Assembly: GCF_003443875.1 (NCBI RefSeq)
Contig: NZ_CP027482.1
Span: 186,001 to 250,000, forward strand
From: Aeromicrobium sp. A1-2
GTDB taxonomy: Bacteria; Actinomycetota; Actinomycetes; Propionibacteriales; Nocardioidaceae
Length of the DNA stretch: 64,000 nt
Direction of reading: 5' to 3'
Position numbers and translations under genes: made by a program. The notes under the pieces are model-generated. The model worked only from the letters and a program-made list of their open reading frames with translations, searched no databases and was not told the DNA's origin. Positions within the stretch are counted from its first letter, which is position 1, and every line of letters starts with the position of its first letter. This document shows positions 6,983-16,034 of the stretch, in pieces.

Positions 6983-8547
6983 GCTCGACACGCGTGTCGC
7001 GACAGCTCGTGCGCAGGATGGTCGACTTCGGGGTGCGGGAGGCCGTGCTCTCGCCGGGATCTCGATCGGGTCCCCTCGCCCTGGCCCTGGTGGAGGCGGA
7101 CGACCACGGGCTGCTCCGCCTGCACGTACGGGTCGACGAGCGCGAGGCCGCGTTCCTCGCGCTTGGCATGGCCAAGGCGTCGCGCCGACCTGTGCCGGTC
7201 ATCACGACCTCGGGCACCGCGGTGGCCAACCTGCACCCCGCGATGCTCGAGGCGTCGCACGCCGCCGTGCCGCTGATCGCCGTCACGGCCGACCGCCCGG
7301 CCCGCCTCCGCGGCACGGGCGCCAACCAGACCACCGAGCAGCGCAGGATTTTCCCGGGCGTGCGGTTCATCGAAGACGCTGACGCCATCATCGCCCTGAT
7401 GGCGCGGGATCGGCCCGGTCACCTCAACCTCGAGCTCGACGAGCCGCTGATCGAGCCGGATGACCTCGATCTCGGGGGAGGGCGGCCCGCGAGGTGGGAG
7501 CCGGGGCCGGAGCTGCCAGTCTCACCGCCGCTGCCGATCGGCCCGCGCACCGTCGTGGTCGCCGGCGACGACGCCCGACAGCCGGCACGGATCCTGGCCC
7601 GGGATGCGGGCTGGCCGCTGCTCGCCGAGCCGACGTCGGGATCGCGCAATGGCGAGGCCCTGGTCGCGTACCGCGCGCTCCTGGCCCACTCGCCGCTCAC
7701 CGCACAGATCGAGCGGGTCGTGAGCTTCGGGCACGCGACGCTGTCGCGTCCGGTCACGCGGCTCCTCGCGCGGACCGACATCGAGATCGTGCACGTCGGC
7801 ACGCAGGAGACCTTCCCCCTGCCGGCCGGCTCCAACGTCCGGTTCACCGCTGGTCTCGAGCCGGGCCCCGCGGACGATCCGGCGTGGCTGGAGTCATGGC
7901 ACGCGGCCGACGCCCTGGCCACTGCCGCGATCGATGCGCTGACCCCCCGCACGCCGTACGAGGTCGCCCGCGCGGTCAGCGCTGCCGTGCCGCCCGGTGG
8001 CCTGCTGTTCGCTGGCTCCTCCAGCCCGATCCGCGACCTCGACCTCGTCGCCCGCCCATACCCGGTCGGCGAGAAAAGGCTCATCATCGCCAACCGTGGG
8101 CTCGCCGGCATCGACGGCACGCTGTCCAGCGCGATCGGCGCGGCGCTGGCCCGACCGTCCAGCCGGGCCATCGCGTATGTCGGCGACCTGACCTTCCTGC
8201 ACGGCAGCAACGGTTTGCTGATCGGGCCGGGGGAGCAGCGGCCCGATCTCACGATCGTGGTCGCGTCGGACGACGGCGGCAGCATCTTCGCGACGCTCGA
8301 ACAGGGGGCGCCGGAGTACGCCGGGTCCTTCGAGCGGGTCTACGCGACCCCGACGGGCGCCGACATCGGCGCGCTGTGCGCGGGCTACCGGGTCGCGCAC
8401 CGCATCGCGACACCCCGAGAGCTTCCCGCCGCGCTGGAGGAGTCGGTCACCGGCATCCGGGTTCTCGAGGTGCCGCTCGACCGGACAGGCCGTCGCGGAC
8501 TCGTCGCTCGCGTCGATGCGGACGTCGCCGCAGCGATCGGACTCTGA
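6979..8547 (+). CDS. menD: 2-succinyl-5-enolpyruvyl-6-hydroxy-3-cyclohexene-1-carboxylate synthase
   Basis: A 522-residue thiamine-diphosphate enzyme that adds 2-oxoglutarate-derived succinic semialdehyde to isochorismate, the first committed menaquinone step. The N-terminal Pyr domain carries SPGSRSGPLA and the catalytic glutamate in RVDEREAAFLALG (about residue 55). GTAVANLHPA and TADRPARLRGTGANQT are typical of MenD. The C-terminal PP domain has YVGDLTFLHGSNGL (GD...N ThDP-Mg motif) near residue 400. The ATG overlaps menC, so the two are translationally coupled. Confidence 0.96.
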   Translation: MSSTRVSRQLVRRMVDFGVREAVLSPGSRSGPLALALVEADDHGLLRLHVRVDEREAAFLALGMAKASRRPVPVITTSGTAVANLHPAMLEASHAAVPLIAVTADRPARLRGTGANQTTEQRRIFPGVRFIEDADAIIALMARDRPGHLNLELDEPLIEPDDLDLGGGRPARWEPGPELPVSPPLPIGPRTVVVAGDDARQPARILARDAGWPLLAEPTSGSRNGEALVAYRALLAHSPLTAQIERVVSFGHATLSRPVTRLLARTDIEIVHVGTQETFPLPAGSNVRFTAGLEPGPADDPAWLESWHAADALATAAIDALTPRTPYEVARAVSAAVPPGGLLFAGSSSPIRDLDLVARPYPVGEKRLIIANRGLAGIDGTLSSAIGAALARPSSRAIAYVGDLTFLHGSNGLLIGPGEQRPDLTIVVASDDGGSIFATLEQGAPEYAGSFERVYATPTGADIGALCAGYRVAHRIATPRELPAALEESVTGIRVLEVPLDRTGRRGLVARVDADVAAAIGL

Positions 8548-8616
8548 CACCGGTTGTGTCACGGTCGTACCGGCGGTAGGTTTGTGGTCCACGTCACTTG
8601 CCGCTGAAAGGGAGTC

Positions 8617-10200
8617 ATGGCCGACGAGAGCTTCGACTACATAGTCATCGGATCCGGGAGCGCGGGTGGTGTGGTCGCCGCGCGCCTGACCGAGGATCCC
8701 CAGGTCAGCGTCCTGCTGCTCGAGGCCGGTCCGGCGGACGACGACGAGATGATCCACATGCCGCTGGGTTTTTCGACGCTGTTCAAGACCAAGTGGGACT
8801 GGAACTACGAGACGACGCCGCAGAAGCACCTCGGCGGACGTCGCGCCTACTGGCCGCGCATGAAGGCCCTCGGCGGCTGCTCGTCGATGAACGCGATGAT
8901 CTACATCCGCGGCAACCACGCCGACTACGACGAGTGGCGCGACGCCTATGGCGCCAACGGGTGGGGCTTCGACGACGTGCTGCCCTACTTCAAGAAGGCC
9001 GAGGGCAACACCCGCCTCGGTGATCCCTTCCACGGCACGGACGGACCCCTGCACGTCGAGGACCGCCGCTACAACCATGAGCTCAGCACGGCATTCGTCG
9101 AGTCGGGCGTCTCCGCCGGGCTCAAGCGCAACGACGACTTCAACGGCGCCGGACAGGAGGGCGCCGGGCTCTACCAGGTCACCTGCAAGAAGGGCCATCG
9201 CTGGTCGGTCGCCGACGCGTACATCCATCCGGCCGAGAACCGCCCCAACCTGACGATCCGCACCGAGTCGTTCGTGACCAAGATCCTGCTCGACGGGAAC
9301 CGGGCGACCGGCGTCGCCTACACCCGAGGCGGCGAGCCGCTCGTGGCCCGCGCCAATGCCGAGGTCGTGCTGAGCGGCGGCGCGGTCAACAGCCCGCAGC
9401 TGCTGATGCTGTCGGGCATCGGGCCGGGGTCGCACCTGCGCGAGATGGGCATCGACGTTGCCGTCGAGTCCTCGGGCGTCGGCCAGAACCTGCAGGACCA
9501 ACCCGTGTCCGGGATTTTCAGCTACACCAAGGACACGACCGACATGGCCGAGATGTTGGGCCTGGGCAACCTGGTCAAGTGGCGCGCCACCGGCCGCGGC
9601 CCGCTGAGCTCCAACATCGCCGAGGCCGGTGCTTTCTACACCTCGCGTGAGGACCTCGACGTCCCCGACATCCAGCTGCACATGGTGCCGACGGGCTTCT
9701 ACGACAATGGCATGCACGAGCCTGTGCGCCGCGCGCTGACCACGGCTGTGACCCTGGTCAACGTCCAGAGCAAGGGTCACGTCAAGCTGCGGTCCGCCGA
9801 CCCGACCTGGCACCCCGAGATCGACCCGGGCTACTTCGACGACCGGGCCGACCTCGACGCGATGATCAGCGGATTCCGCCGCGCGTACGACATCATCGCG
9901 CAGGGCCCCCTCGCGAAGTTCGTCGACGAGCCGTGGAATCCCCGGTCGGCGAATCCGTCGGACGATGAGATCATTGAAAGTATCGGCCAGCTCGGCCAGA
10001 CGCTCTACCACCCGGTCGCGACCTGCGCGATGGGCACGATCGAGGGCAGTGTCGTCGATCCTGAGCTCAAGGTCCACGGCGTCGATGGCCTCCGGGTCGC
10101 CGACGCCTCGGTCATGCCGAGGGTTCCCCGCGGCAACACCAATGCACCCACCATCATGATCGGCGAGAAGTGCGCCGACCTCATCAAGGAGTCCCGATGA
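8617..10200 (+). CDS. GMC-family FAD oxidoreductase (choline dehydrogenase-like)
   Basis: A 527-residue glucose-methanol-choline oxidoreductase. The FAD dinucleotide-binding motif IVIGSGSAGGVVAARLTE is at residues ~9-27, the GMC signature region GGCSSMNAMIYIRG at ~87-100, and the catalytic histidine is in HPVATCAMG with the C-terminal NAPTIMIGEKCADLI. It oxidises an alcohol to an aldehyde; the substrate (choline, a long-chain alcohol or another) cannot be read from sequence. A strong AAAGGGAG ribosome site lies before the ATG. It overlaps the aldehyde dehydrogenase gene by 4 nt, so the two probably act in series. Confidence 0.92.
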   Translation: MADESFDYIVIGSGSAGGVVAARLTEDPQVSVLLLEAGPADDDEMIHMPLGFSTLFKTKWDWNYETTPQKHLGGRRAYWPRMKALGGCSSMNAMIYIRGNHADYDEWRDAYGANGWGFDDVLPYFKKAEGNTRLGDPFHGTDGPLHVEDRRYNHELSTAFVESGVSAGLKRNDDFNGAGQEGAGLYQVTCKKGHRWSVADAYIHPAENRPNLTIRTESFVTKILLDGNRATGVAYTRGGEPLVARANAEVVLSGGAVNSPQLLMLSGIGPGSHLREMGIDVAVESSGVGQNLQDQPVSGIFSYTKDTTDMAEMLGLGNLVKWRATGRGPLSSNIAEAGAFYTSREDLDVPDIQLHMVPTGFYDNGMHEPVRRALTTAVTLVNVQSKGHVKLRSADPTWHPEIDPGYFDDRADLDAMISGFRRAYDIIAQGPLAKFVDEPWNPRSANPSDDEIIESIGQLGQTLYHPVATCAMGTIEGSVVDPELKVHGVDGLRVADASVMPRVPRGNTNAPTIMIGEKCADLIKESR

Positions 10201-11714
10201 CCGCCACGATCGAAACCCCCACGTCCAAGGACGCGCCGGTCCAGACGTTCGATTCGCTCGATCCGTCGAACGGTGACGTCGTCGGGTCCCACCCGATCGC
10301 GTCGAAGGCCGACGTCGACGCCGCAGTCGCCCGTTCCCGCGAGGCGGCCGACTGGTGGGGCAACCTGAGCTTCGCCGAGCGGGGTGAGTACCTGCTGACC
10401 TGGCGCAGCGTCATCACCCGCCGGATCGCCCAGCTTGCCGACCTCTCGCACCGCGAGACCGGCAAGCCGCACGGTGACGCCCAGCTCGAGATCATCCTCG
10501 CGATCGACCACGTCGCGTGGGCCGCCAAGCACGCCAAGAAGGTCCTCGGTCCGCACAAGGTCAAGTCGGGCCTGCTGATGGCCAACCAGGCCTCGACCGT
10601 GGAGTACAACGCCCTCGGTGTCGTCGGTGTGATCGGCCCCTGGAACTACCCGGTCTTCACCCCGATGGGCTCGATCGCGTACGCCCTGGCGGCCGGCAAC
10701 ACCGTCGTGTTCAAGCCCAGCGAGTACACCCCCGGTGTTGGTCAGTGGCTCGCCGACACGTTCACCGAGGTCGTCCACGGACGCCCCGTCCTGCAGACCA
10801 TCACGGGGCTCGGCGCGACCGGCAACGCTCTGTGCACTGCGGACGTTGACAAGCTTGCCTTCACGGGCTCGGGCGCGACGGGCAAGAAGGTCATGGCCGC
10901 ATGCTCGGAGAACCTCACCCCGGTCATCATCGAGGCCGGTGGCAAGGACTCCTTGATCGTCGACGAGGACGCCGACATCGCGAAGGCTGCCGAGGCGGCA
11001 CTGTGGGGCGGGATGGCCAACGCCGGTCAGACCTGCATCGGCACCGAGCGGGTCTACGTCCACGAGAAGGTCTTTGACTCGTTCATGACCGAGATCCTCG
11101 ATCAGGCCAAGGATCTCCGTGCCGGCGCCGACGCGGGCGCCAAGATTGGCCCGATCACGATGCCGTCGCAGCTCAAGGTCATCAAGAGCCACCTCGACGA
11201 CGCAGTTGCCAAGGGCGCCAACGTCGTTCTGGGTGGCCCTGACGCGGTCGGCGAGCGGTTCGTCCAGCCGACGATCCTGACCCACGTGCCGGAGAACTCG
11301 ACCGAGATCACCGAGGAGACCTTCGGGCCGACGCTGGCGATCAACCCGGTCAAGAGCATGGCCGAGGCAGTCACGCTGACCAACGCCACGGCCTACGGCC
11401 TGGCCGGCGCGGTGTTCTCCAAGAAGCAGGGCATGGAGATCGCCAAGCAGATCCGTTCGGGCATGACCTCGGTCAACTCGGTCATCGCGTTCGCGGGCGT
11501 GCCGACCTTGCCGTTCGGCGGCGTGGGCCAGTCCGGCTTCGGCCGCATCCACGGGCCTGACGGCCTCAAGGAATTCACCTACGCCAAGGCCATCACGCGG
11601 CAGAAGTTCAAGCCGGTCATGATGCTGACGTCATTCAGCCGCGACGCCAAGACCGACGGCAAGGTCGCGACCCTCATCACCCTGATGCACGGTGGCAAGA
11701 AGACCCTGAAGTAG
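10197..11714 (+). CDS. NAD(P)-dependent aldehyde dehydrogenase
   Basis: A 505-residue ALDH-superfamily enzyme. GVIGPWNYPV (cofactor domain) is at about residue 150, the catalytic glutamate is in VIIEAGGKDS (about 250) and the catalytic cysteine in GQTCIGTERV (about 285), followed by EETFGPTLAI. The C-terminus has an extra tail (FKPVMMLTSFSRDA and on) that could sit at the membrane, as in fatty-aldehyde or GabD2-like enzymes of actinobacteria. It overlaps the GMC gene by 4 nt and probably oxidises the aldehyde made by that enzyme. Succinic semialdehyde is an alternative substrate. Confidence 0.92.
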   Translation: MTATIETPTSKDAPVQTFDSLDPSNGDVVGSHPIASKADVDAAVARSREAADWWGNLSFAERGEYLLTWRSVITRRIAQLADLSHRETGKPHGDAQLEIILAIDHVAWAAKHAKKVLGPHKVKSGLLMANQASTVEYNALGVVGVIGPWNYPVFTPMGSIAYALAAGNTVVFKPSEYTPGVGQWLADTFTEVVHGRPVLQTITGLGATGNALCTADVDKLAFTGSGATGKKVMAACSENLTPVIIEAGGKDSLIVDEDADIAKAAEAALWGGMANAGQTCIGTERVYVHEKVFDSFMTEILDQAKDLRAGADAGAKIGPITMPSQLKVIKSHLDDAVAKGANVVLGGPDAVGERFVQPTILTHVPENSTEITEETFGPTLAINPVKSMAEAVTLTNATAYGLAGAVFSKKQGMEIAKQIRSGMTSVNSVIAFAGVPTLPFGGVGQSGFGRIHGPDGLKEFTYAKAITRQKFKPVMMLTSFSRDAKTDGKVATLITLMHGGKKTLK

Positions 11715-11722
11715 CTCGCCCT

Positions 11723-11783
11723 GCCGGACCCGCTTGCCGGATCACGATGCGAAGTTGTCATCGGTTCGGCAAGCGGGTTCGGC
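11723..11783 (+). terminator. Inverted repeat after the aldehyde dehydrogenase gene
   Basis: 17-nt arms (11723-11739 and 11767-11783, core ACCCGCTTGCCG) pair with a single G.U wobble around a 27-nt loop. It starts 8 nt after the stop codon and is probably the operon terminator. Confidence 0.65.
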
Positions 11784-11824
11784 AATTGCGCGCCGTCGGG
11801 GATTGCTGGGTGGGTGACGGTCGG

Positions 11825-11830
11825 TAGCCT
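11825..11830 (+). promoter_or_regulatory. Candidate -10 hexamer, leaderless
   Basis: TAGCCT with a 7-nt gap to the GTG at 11838. Confidence 0.4.
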
Positions 11831-11837
11831 GATCTCC

Positions 11838-12596
11838 GTGACTCTGCACCGATACGTCGCGCTCGGCGATTCGTTCACCGAAGGCGTCGGCGACCACGAA
11901 ACCTCCCTGCCCAATGGCGTCCGCGGCTGGGCCGATCGCGTCGCGGAGGTGCTGGCCGGCGACGACTTTGCCTACGCCAACCTCGCGATCCGCGGCCGTA
12001 AGCTGCTGCAGATCCTGGCCGAGCAGATCGAGCCCACGCTGGAGATGCAGCCGGACCTGGTCAGCATCTACGCCGGAGCCAACGACGTCCTGCGCCCACG
12101 TGTCGACATCGACCGTCTGGTCGAGGCGTACGACGTGGCGCTCGGGCGACTGACCAGCGCGGGTGCACGCGTCGTCGTGTTCACGGCGTACGACCCGGGC
12201 GGCTCCCCGGTGTTCGGCGCTCTGCGTGGCCGGTTCGCGATCTACAACGAGCTGGTCCGCGAGGTCGCGGAGCGCCACGACGCGACCCTCATCGACTTCT
12301 GGCGCCTGCGCGACTACCGCGACGACCGGATGTGGGACGTCGATCGCATGCACATGTCGAGCGCCGGACACCAGCGGATGGCCATCGCGGTCCTGGACGC
12401 GCTCGGGATCCCGCATGACCTGGCCCTGCCCGACCTCGGCACGCGGCAGACGCTCACGGCGGGTGAGCGCCGCTCGGCCAACGTCGAGTGGGCCAAGGCG
12501 CACGCCGCGCCGTGGGTCAAGCGCCGCCTCACGGGCACGTCGTCGGGCGACAGCCTCAGTGCTCGCTGGCCCGATCTCGCGCCCGTACGTCGCTGA
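11838..12596 (+). CDS. SGNH/GDSL-family hydrolase
   Basis: A 252-residue esterase-like hydrolase of the SGNH fold. Block I is VALGDSFTEGVGD with the nucleophilic serine at about residue 10. The block II glycine is in LAIRGRKLLQ, block III is IYAGANDVLRP, and block V is DRMHMSSAGHQRMA with the catalytic His and Asp. No signal peptide, so it is cytoplasmic and probably removes acyl groups from a small molecule or lipid. The GTG at 11838 is preferred because the family starts right before GDS and a TAGCCT hexamer sits 7 nt upstream. It converges on menF. Confidence 0.87.
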   Translation: MTLHRYVALGDSFTEGVGDHETSLPNGVRGWADRVAEVLAGDDFAYANLAIRGRKLLQILAEQIEPTLEMQPDLVSIYAGANDVLRPRVDIDRLVEAYDVALGRLTSAGARVVVFTAYDPGGSPVFGALRGRFAIYNELVREVAERHDATLIDFWRLRDYRDDRMWDVDRMHMSSAGHQRMAIAVLDALGIPHDLALPDLGTRQTLTAGERRSANVEWAKAHAAPWVKRRLTGTSSGDSLSARWPDLAPVRR

Positions 12597-12602
12597 TCGG
12601 AG

Positions 12603-13859
12603 TCAGTCGCGCGGTGTGAGTGCGTCGCGCACCGGGATGAGCTTGGCGTTGGACTCGGCAAGCTCATCGGCGGGGACCGAGTCAGCCACGATGCCGCAGC
12701 CCGCGAACAGTCGGACCGTCGACCCGTCACCCTCGACCTGGGCCGCGCGCAGACCGATGCCCCACTCGCCATCGCCCGATGCGCCGATCCAGCCGACCGG
12801 GCCGGCGTAGCGACCGCGGTCGAGCAGCTCGATCTCGGCGATCAGTCGTACCGCCGCAGCGGTCGGAGTGCCGCCGACTGCGGCCGAGGGGTGCAGCGAG
12901 GCGGCCAGGGTGAGCGCACTGGCGTCGTCGCGCATGACGCCGGTGACGTCCGTCGCGAGGTGCATGACGTTGGGCAGGTGCAGCACGAAAGGCGTCTCTG
13001 GCACGTTCATGCTCGTGCAGTGCGGCGCCAGCGCGTCGGCGACCGAACGGACGGCGTACTCGTGTTCCTCGAGGTCTTTGCTCGACCGCGCCAGCGAGCC
13101 GGCCAGAGCAAGGTCGTGCGCATCGTCACCGGTGCGTCGAATCGTGCCGGCGAGCACGCGGGAGGTGACCAGGCCGCGCTCCAGGCGCACCAGCATCTCG
13201 GGCGTCGAGCCGAGGAAGCCGTCGACGTGGAAGGTCCAACAGCTGGGGTAGTCCGCCGCCAGCCGGATCAGCGGTGAGCGTACGTCCAGCGGCGCGTCGA
13301 GCCGGGCGACGAGGTCACGCGCGAGCACGACCTTGTCGAGCCCGCCGGCCTCGATGCGGCGGACGGCCTCGGCGACGAGCGACTGCCACGTGACGCTGTC
13401 GACCGGGCCATCGGCGAAGGTCGTGCCGGTCGGATCAGCGGGTGTGCTGGTCGTCAGGGTCGGCGCGTTGCTGATGCCCAGGCCGATCACGGTGACCCAG
13501 GCGACGCCATCGCGGCGACCGATCACGACCTCCGGCACGATCAGCGCGCTGCCGTCGGCGTCGTCGGTGAAGGTGAAGGTGCCGAACGCGACCAGGCCGG
13601 AACCGGGGACGTCGACGTCGTCGCGCACCACGGCGTGCGATGCGAGCTCATGCCACCAGTCCGAGGCCTCGATGAAACGACCGGCTCCGGAGGTCTGGAA
13701 CTCGGCGGCGCGGCCCCAGCCGACGATGCCGTCACCACCGTGGACCCACGCCAGCGCATCGGCCTCGGGAAGGAGTGCGAGCAGCTCGCCGGGGTCGTCG
13801 ACCGGCGTGGATCGGACCAGAAGCGGTCCGATCGCTGCGTCGGCAGCTGGGTTGCTCAC
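12603..13859 (-). CDS. menF: Isochorismate synthase
   Basis: A 418-residue chorismate-utilising enzyme of the MenF/EntC/anthranilate-synthase-I family. It turns chorismate into isochorismate for MenD. The catalytic region is in the C-terminal half: KVVLARDLVAR, SRVLAGTIRRTG, SKDLEEHEYAV, LHPSAAVGGTP, and YAGPVGWIGASGDGEWGIGLRAAQ with the metal-binding glutamates. The long open frame upstream (to ~14570) is only the shadow of menG. The GTG at 13859 gives the usual family length; a TTG two codons upstream is possible. It is divergent to menG with a 33-nt gap, so the two may share a control region. Confidence 0.92.
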   Translation of the reverse strand: MSNPAADAAIGPLLVRSTPVDDPGELLALLPEADALAWVHGGDGIVGWGRAAEFQTSGAGRFIEASDWWHELASHAVVRDDVDVPGSGLVAFGTFTFTDDADGSALIVPEVVIGRRDGVAWVTVIGLGISNAPTLTTSTPADPTGTTFADGPVDSVTWQSLVAEAVRRIEAGGLDKVVLARDLVARLDAPLDVRSPLIRLAADYPSCWTFHVDGFLGSTPEMLVRLERGLVTSRVLAGTIRRTGDDAHDLALAGSLARSSKDLEEHEYAVRSVADALAPHCTSMNVPETPFVLHLPNVMHLATDVTGVMRDDASALTLAASLHPSAAVGGTPTAAAVRLIAEIELLDRGRYAGPVGWIGASGDGEWGIGLRAAQVEGDGSTVRLFAGCGIVADSVPADELAESNAKLIPVRDALTPRD

Positions 13860-13892
13860 AAGCAATGAGCCTACCCGTGGCAAGGTAGGGAG

Positions 13893-14591
13893 GTGAGCCG
13901 AGCCGGTCTGGACAAGCAACCACACGACGTCGCGAAGATGTTCGACGGGGTCGCCGAGAAGTACGACATCACCAACGATGTGCTGTCGATGGGGCAGGAC
14001 CGCCGCTGGCGCAAGCGCGTCGTCGAGCTCGTCGCTCCGATGCCCGGTGAGATGATCCTGGATCTCGCCGCGGGCACCGGCACCTCCAGCGAGCCGTTCG
14101 CGACGGCCGGAGCAACGGTCGTGCCGTGCGACTTCTCGATCGGCATGCTGGAGGTCGGCAAGCGCGCACGCCCCGGGCTGGGCTTCACGGCCGGCGACGG
14201 CATGCTGCTGCCGTTCGCGGACGACACCTTCGACGCCGTCACGATCTCGTTCGGGCTGCGCAACATCGTCGACCCCATCGAGGGGCTCCGCGAGATGCTC
14301 CGGGTGACCAGGCCCGGCGGACGCATCGTGGTGTGCGAGTTCAGCACCCCCACGTGGGGGCCGTTCGACGCGGTCTACACCAACTACCTGATGCGGGCCC
14401 TGCCCAGCATCGCCCGGACTGTGTCGTCCAACCCCGAGTCGTACGTCTACCTCGCCGAGTCGATCCGCGAGTGGCCCGACCAGAAGGGGCTCGCCCTGCG
14501 CATGGTCGAGGCCGGCTGGGGCAAGGTCGACTGGCACAACCTGTCGGCCGGGATCGTCGCACTGCACCACTCGGTCAAGCCCGCGCGCTGA
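13893..14591 (+). CDS. menG: Demethylmenaquinone methyltransferase
   Basis: A 232-residue class I SAM methyltransferase of the UbiE/MenG family, doing the last step of menaquinone synthesis (C-methylation of the ring). Family hallmarks: [20 protein letters not shown] with RRWRKR after it, the SAM motif [15 protein letters not shown] (about residue 54), [20 protein letters not shown] with LRNI after it, and the C-terminal [17 protein letters not shown] start with a G-rich stretch just before it. Confidence 0.96.
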   Translation: MSRAGLDKQPHDVAKMFDGVAEKYDITNDVLSMGQDRRWRKRVVELVAPMPGEMILDLAAGTGTSSEPFATAGATVVPCDFSIGMLEVGKRARPGLGFTAGDGMLLPFADDTFDAVTISFGLRNIVDPIEGLREMLRVTRPGGRIVVCEFSTPTWGPFDAVYTNYLMRALPSIARTVSSNPESYVYLAESIREWPDQKGLALRMVEAGWGKVDWHNLSAGIVALHHSVKPAR

Positions 14592-14621
14592 CCCTCGGCC
14601 GGCCCGGGTGGGCGGTGCGTC

Positions 14622-14651
14622 AGTCGGCTTTCCGGGCCGGGAAGGCCGACT
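14622..14651 (+). terminator. Hairpin after menG
   Basis: 12-nt arms AGTCGGCTTTCC and GGAAGGCCGACT with one G.U pair and a 6-nt loop, 30 nt after the menG stop. No T-tract. Confidence 0.6.
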
Positions 14652-14763
14652 ATCTCACCGGTCACCGGATCGATGGGCGAGGCAGGCACCGCCCAGACAT
14701 GTTGCAACCGGTTCGCTGTTGGGTGAAGGTGGAAACCGCAGGGTTGGTCGCGGAGGGGGCCCC

Positions 14764-15912
14764 ATGACGATGGACGGTGCTCGCACGGCGCCGGTGCGGG
14801 GGCTGACGCGTTCCGAGACCAGGTCGGTCGTCGCGATGGCGGCTTTCGTGCTGCTCCTGCACCTGGTCGGGTGGGGTCTGCTGCTGGTCATCGCGGCGCA
14901 GAGCCTGCAGCTGGGCAGTCCGGGGGTGTTCGGGGTCGGCCTCGGTGTGACGGCATACGCCCTGGGCATGCGGCACGCCTTCGACGCCGATCACATCGCC
15001 GCGATCGACAACACGACCCGCAAGCTCCTGGCGGACGGCCGTGCGCGCGACCGGCCGCTCTCGGTCGGCTTCTGGTTCTCCCTGGGGCACTCCTCGGTCG
15101 TGTTCGGGCTGTGCGTGCTGCTGGCTCTCGGCGTACGGTCGCTCGGCGGACCGATCGGCGATGAGTCGTCGGCGCTCCAGCAGACGACCGGGGTCGTCGG
15201 CACCGCCGTGTCGGGCGTCTTCCTGCTCGCTCTCGGCACGATCAACGCGGTCGTCCTGCTGGGGATCGTGCGGGTGTTCCGCGACATGCGACACGGCCGG
15301 TTCGACGAGGTCCAGCTCGAGGAGCACCTCGACAACCGGGGCCTGCTCAACCGGCTCCTCGGCGGCCTCACCCGGACGGTCCGCAGGCCGCGGCACGTCT
15401 ACCCCGTCGGACTGCTGTTCGGTCTGGGCTTCGACACCGCGACCGAGGTCTCGCTGCTGGTCCTCGCCGCGGGAGCCGCGACCTTCGATCTGCCCTGGTA
15501 CGCCCTGCTGGTGCTACCAATCCTGTTCGCGGCCGGGATGAGCCTGCTCGACAGCCTCGACGGCATCCTGATGGGACTCGCGTACGACTGGGCCCTGCTG
15601 CGGCCGGTCCGCCGGGTCTACTTCAACATGACCGTGACAGGCCTGTCGGTCGTCGTGGCTCTGGCCATCGGAGGCATCGAGATCATCGGGCTGCTGGGCG
15701 ACGAGGCCGGGGTCGGCGGTGGCCCGATCGGCTGGATCAGCGGACTGGACCTCGATCAGGTGGGCTACGCGATCGTCGCCTTGTTCGTCCTGACGTGGGT
15801 CGTCGCCCTGGTGATCTGGCGATGGGGCCGGATCGAGGACCGCTGGACCCGCGGGCTCGCAGCGTCGGTCGAGCGGGAGTCGACCGCATCGCACGCTCGG
15901 CGTGCAGGTTAG
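14764..15912 (+). CDS. HoxN/HupN/NixA-type nickel/cobalt transporter
   Basis: A 382-residue single-component high-affinity Ni/Co permease with about eight membrane helices. The metal-selectivity motif of helix II is present as RHAFDADHIAAIDN (about residues 65-78), with the second signature LGFDTATEV (about 223) and GMSLLDSLDGI (about 258) in later helices. It would supply nickel or cobalt for urease, hydrogenase, glyoxalase or cobalamin enzymes, none of which is in this window. The ATG at 14764 follows a GGAGGGGG ribosome site. The nuoA control region begins right after its stop codon. Confidence 0.9.
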   Translation: MTMDGARTAPVRGLTRSETRSVVAMAAFVLLLHLVGWGLLLVIAAQSLQLGSPGVFGVGLGVTAYALGMRHAFDADHIAAIDNTTRKLLADGRARDRPLSVGFWFSLGHSSVVFGLCVLLALGVRSLGGPIGDESSALQQTTGVVGTAVSGVFLLALGTINAVVLLGIVRVFRDMRHGRFDEVQLEEHLDNRGLLNRLLGGLTRTVRRPRHVYPVGLLFGLGFDTATEVSLLVLAAGAATFDLPWYALLVLPILFAAGMSLLDSLDGILMGLAYDWALLRPVRRVYFNMTVTGLSVVVALAIGGIEIIGLLGDEAGVGGGPIGWISGLDLDQVGYAIVALFVLTWVVALVIWRWGRIEDRWTRGLAASVERESTASHARRAG

Positions 15913-15928
15913 TGTGACCTCAGTTACA
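15913..15928. promoter_or_regulatory. Crp-type box (imperfect) upstream of nuoA
   Basis: TGTGACCTCAGTTACA fits the Crp/GlxR consensus TGTGA-N6-TCACA with one mismatch. It lies directly after the transporter stop codon and about 107 nt before the nuoA start. Confidence 0.5.
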
Positions 15929-15967
15929 AGCCGCATCACGCGGGCGTAGGGTGAGATCGTGATCACG

Positions 15968-15985
15968 TTGTGAAGAGATTCACAA
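15968..15985. promoter_or_regulatory. Crp-type box (perfect) upstream of nuoA
   Basis: TTGTGA-N6-TCACAA is a perfect palindrome matching the cAMP-receptor-protein/GlxR consensus. It is 49 nt before the nuoA GTG and upstream of a TAGCCT hexamer (15999-16004) that may be the -10. A 10-bp palindrome CGTGATCACG lies beside it at 15958-15967. Confidence 0.65.
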
Positions 15986-16034
15986 GCGCACGAATAACTA
16001 GCCTGATCTGTTCGTACGAAGCCTGGGAGGCACC

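Noticed and set aside
5519..6991. 490-codon minus-strand frame across the epimerase-like gene and menC
   Set aside because: It overlaps two supported genes and has no recognisable domain.
7894..10077. 727-codon open frame on the minus strand
   Set aside because: It is antisense to menD and the GMC oxidoreductase, both with full motif sets. Its composition (repetitive Arg/Asp/Val/Gly) is typical of a high-GC shadow frame.
13860..14570. N-terminal extension of menF to 655 codons
   Set aside because: The extra part is antisense to menG and unlike any isochorismate synthase; the GTG at 13859 gives the family length.
14592..14763. Possible cobalamin or metal riboswitch before the nickel/cobalt transporter (contains GGGAAGGC)
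   Set aside because: The GGGAAGGC lies inside a simple terminator hairpin for menG, and the other conserved boxes of a cobalamin riboswitch are not seen.
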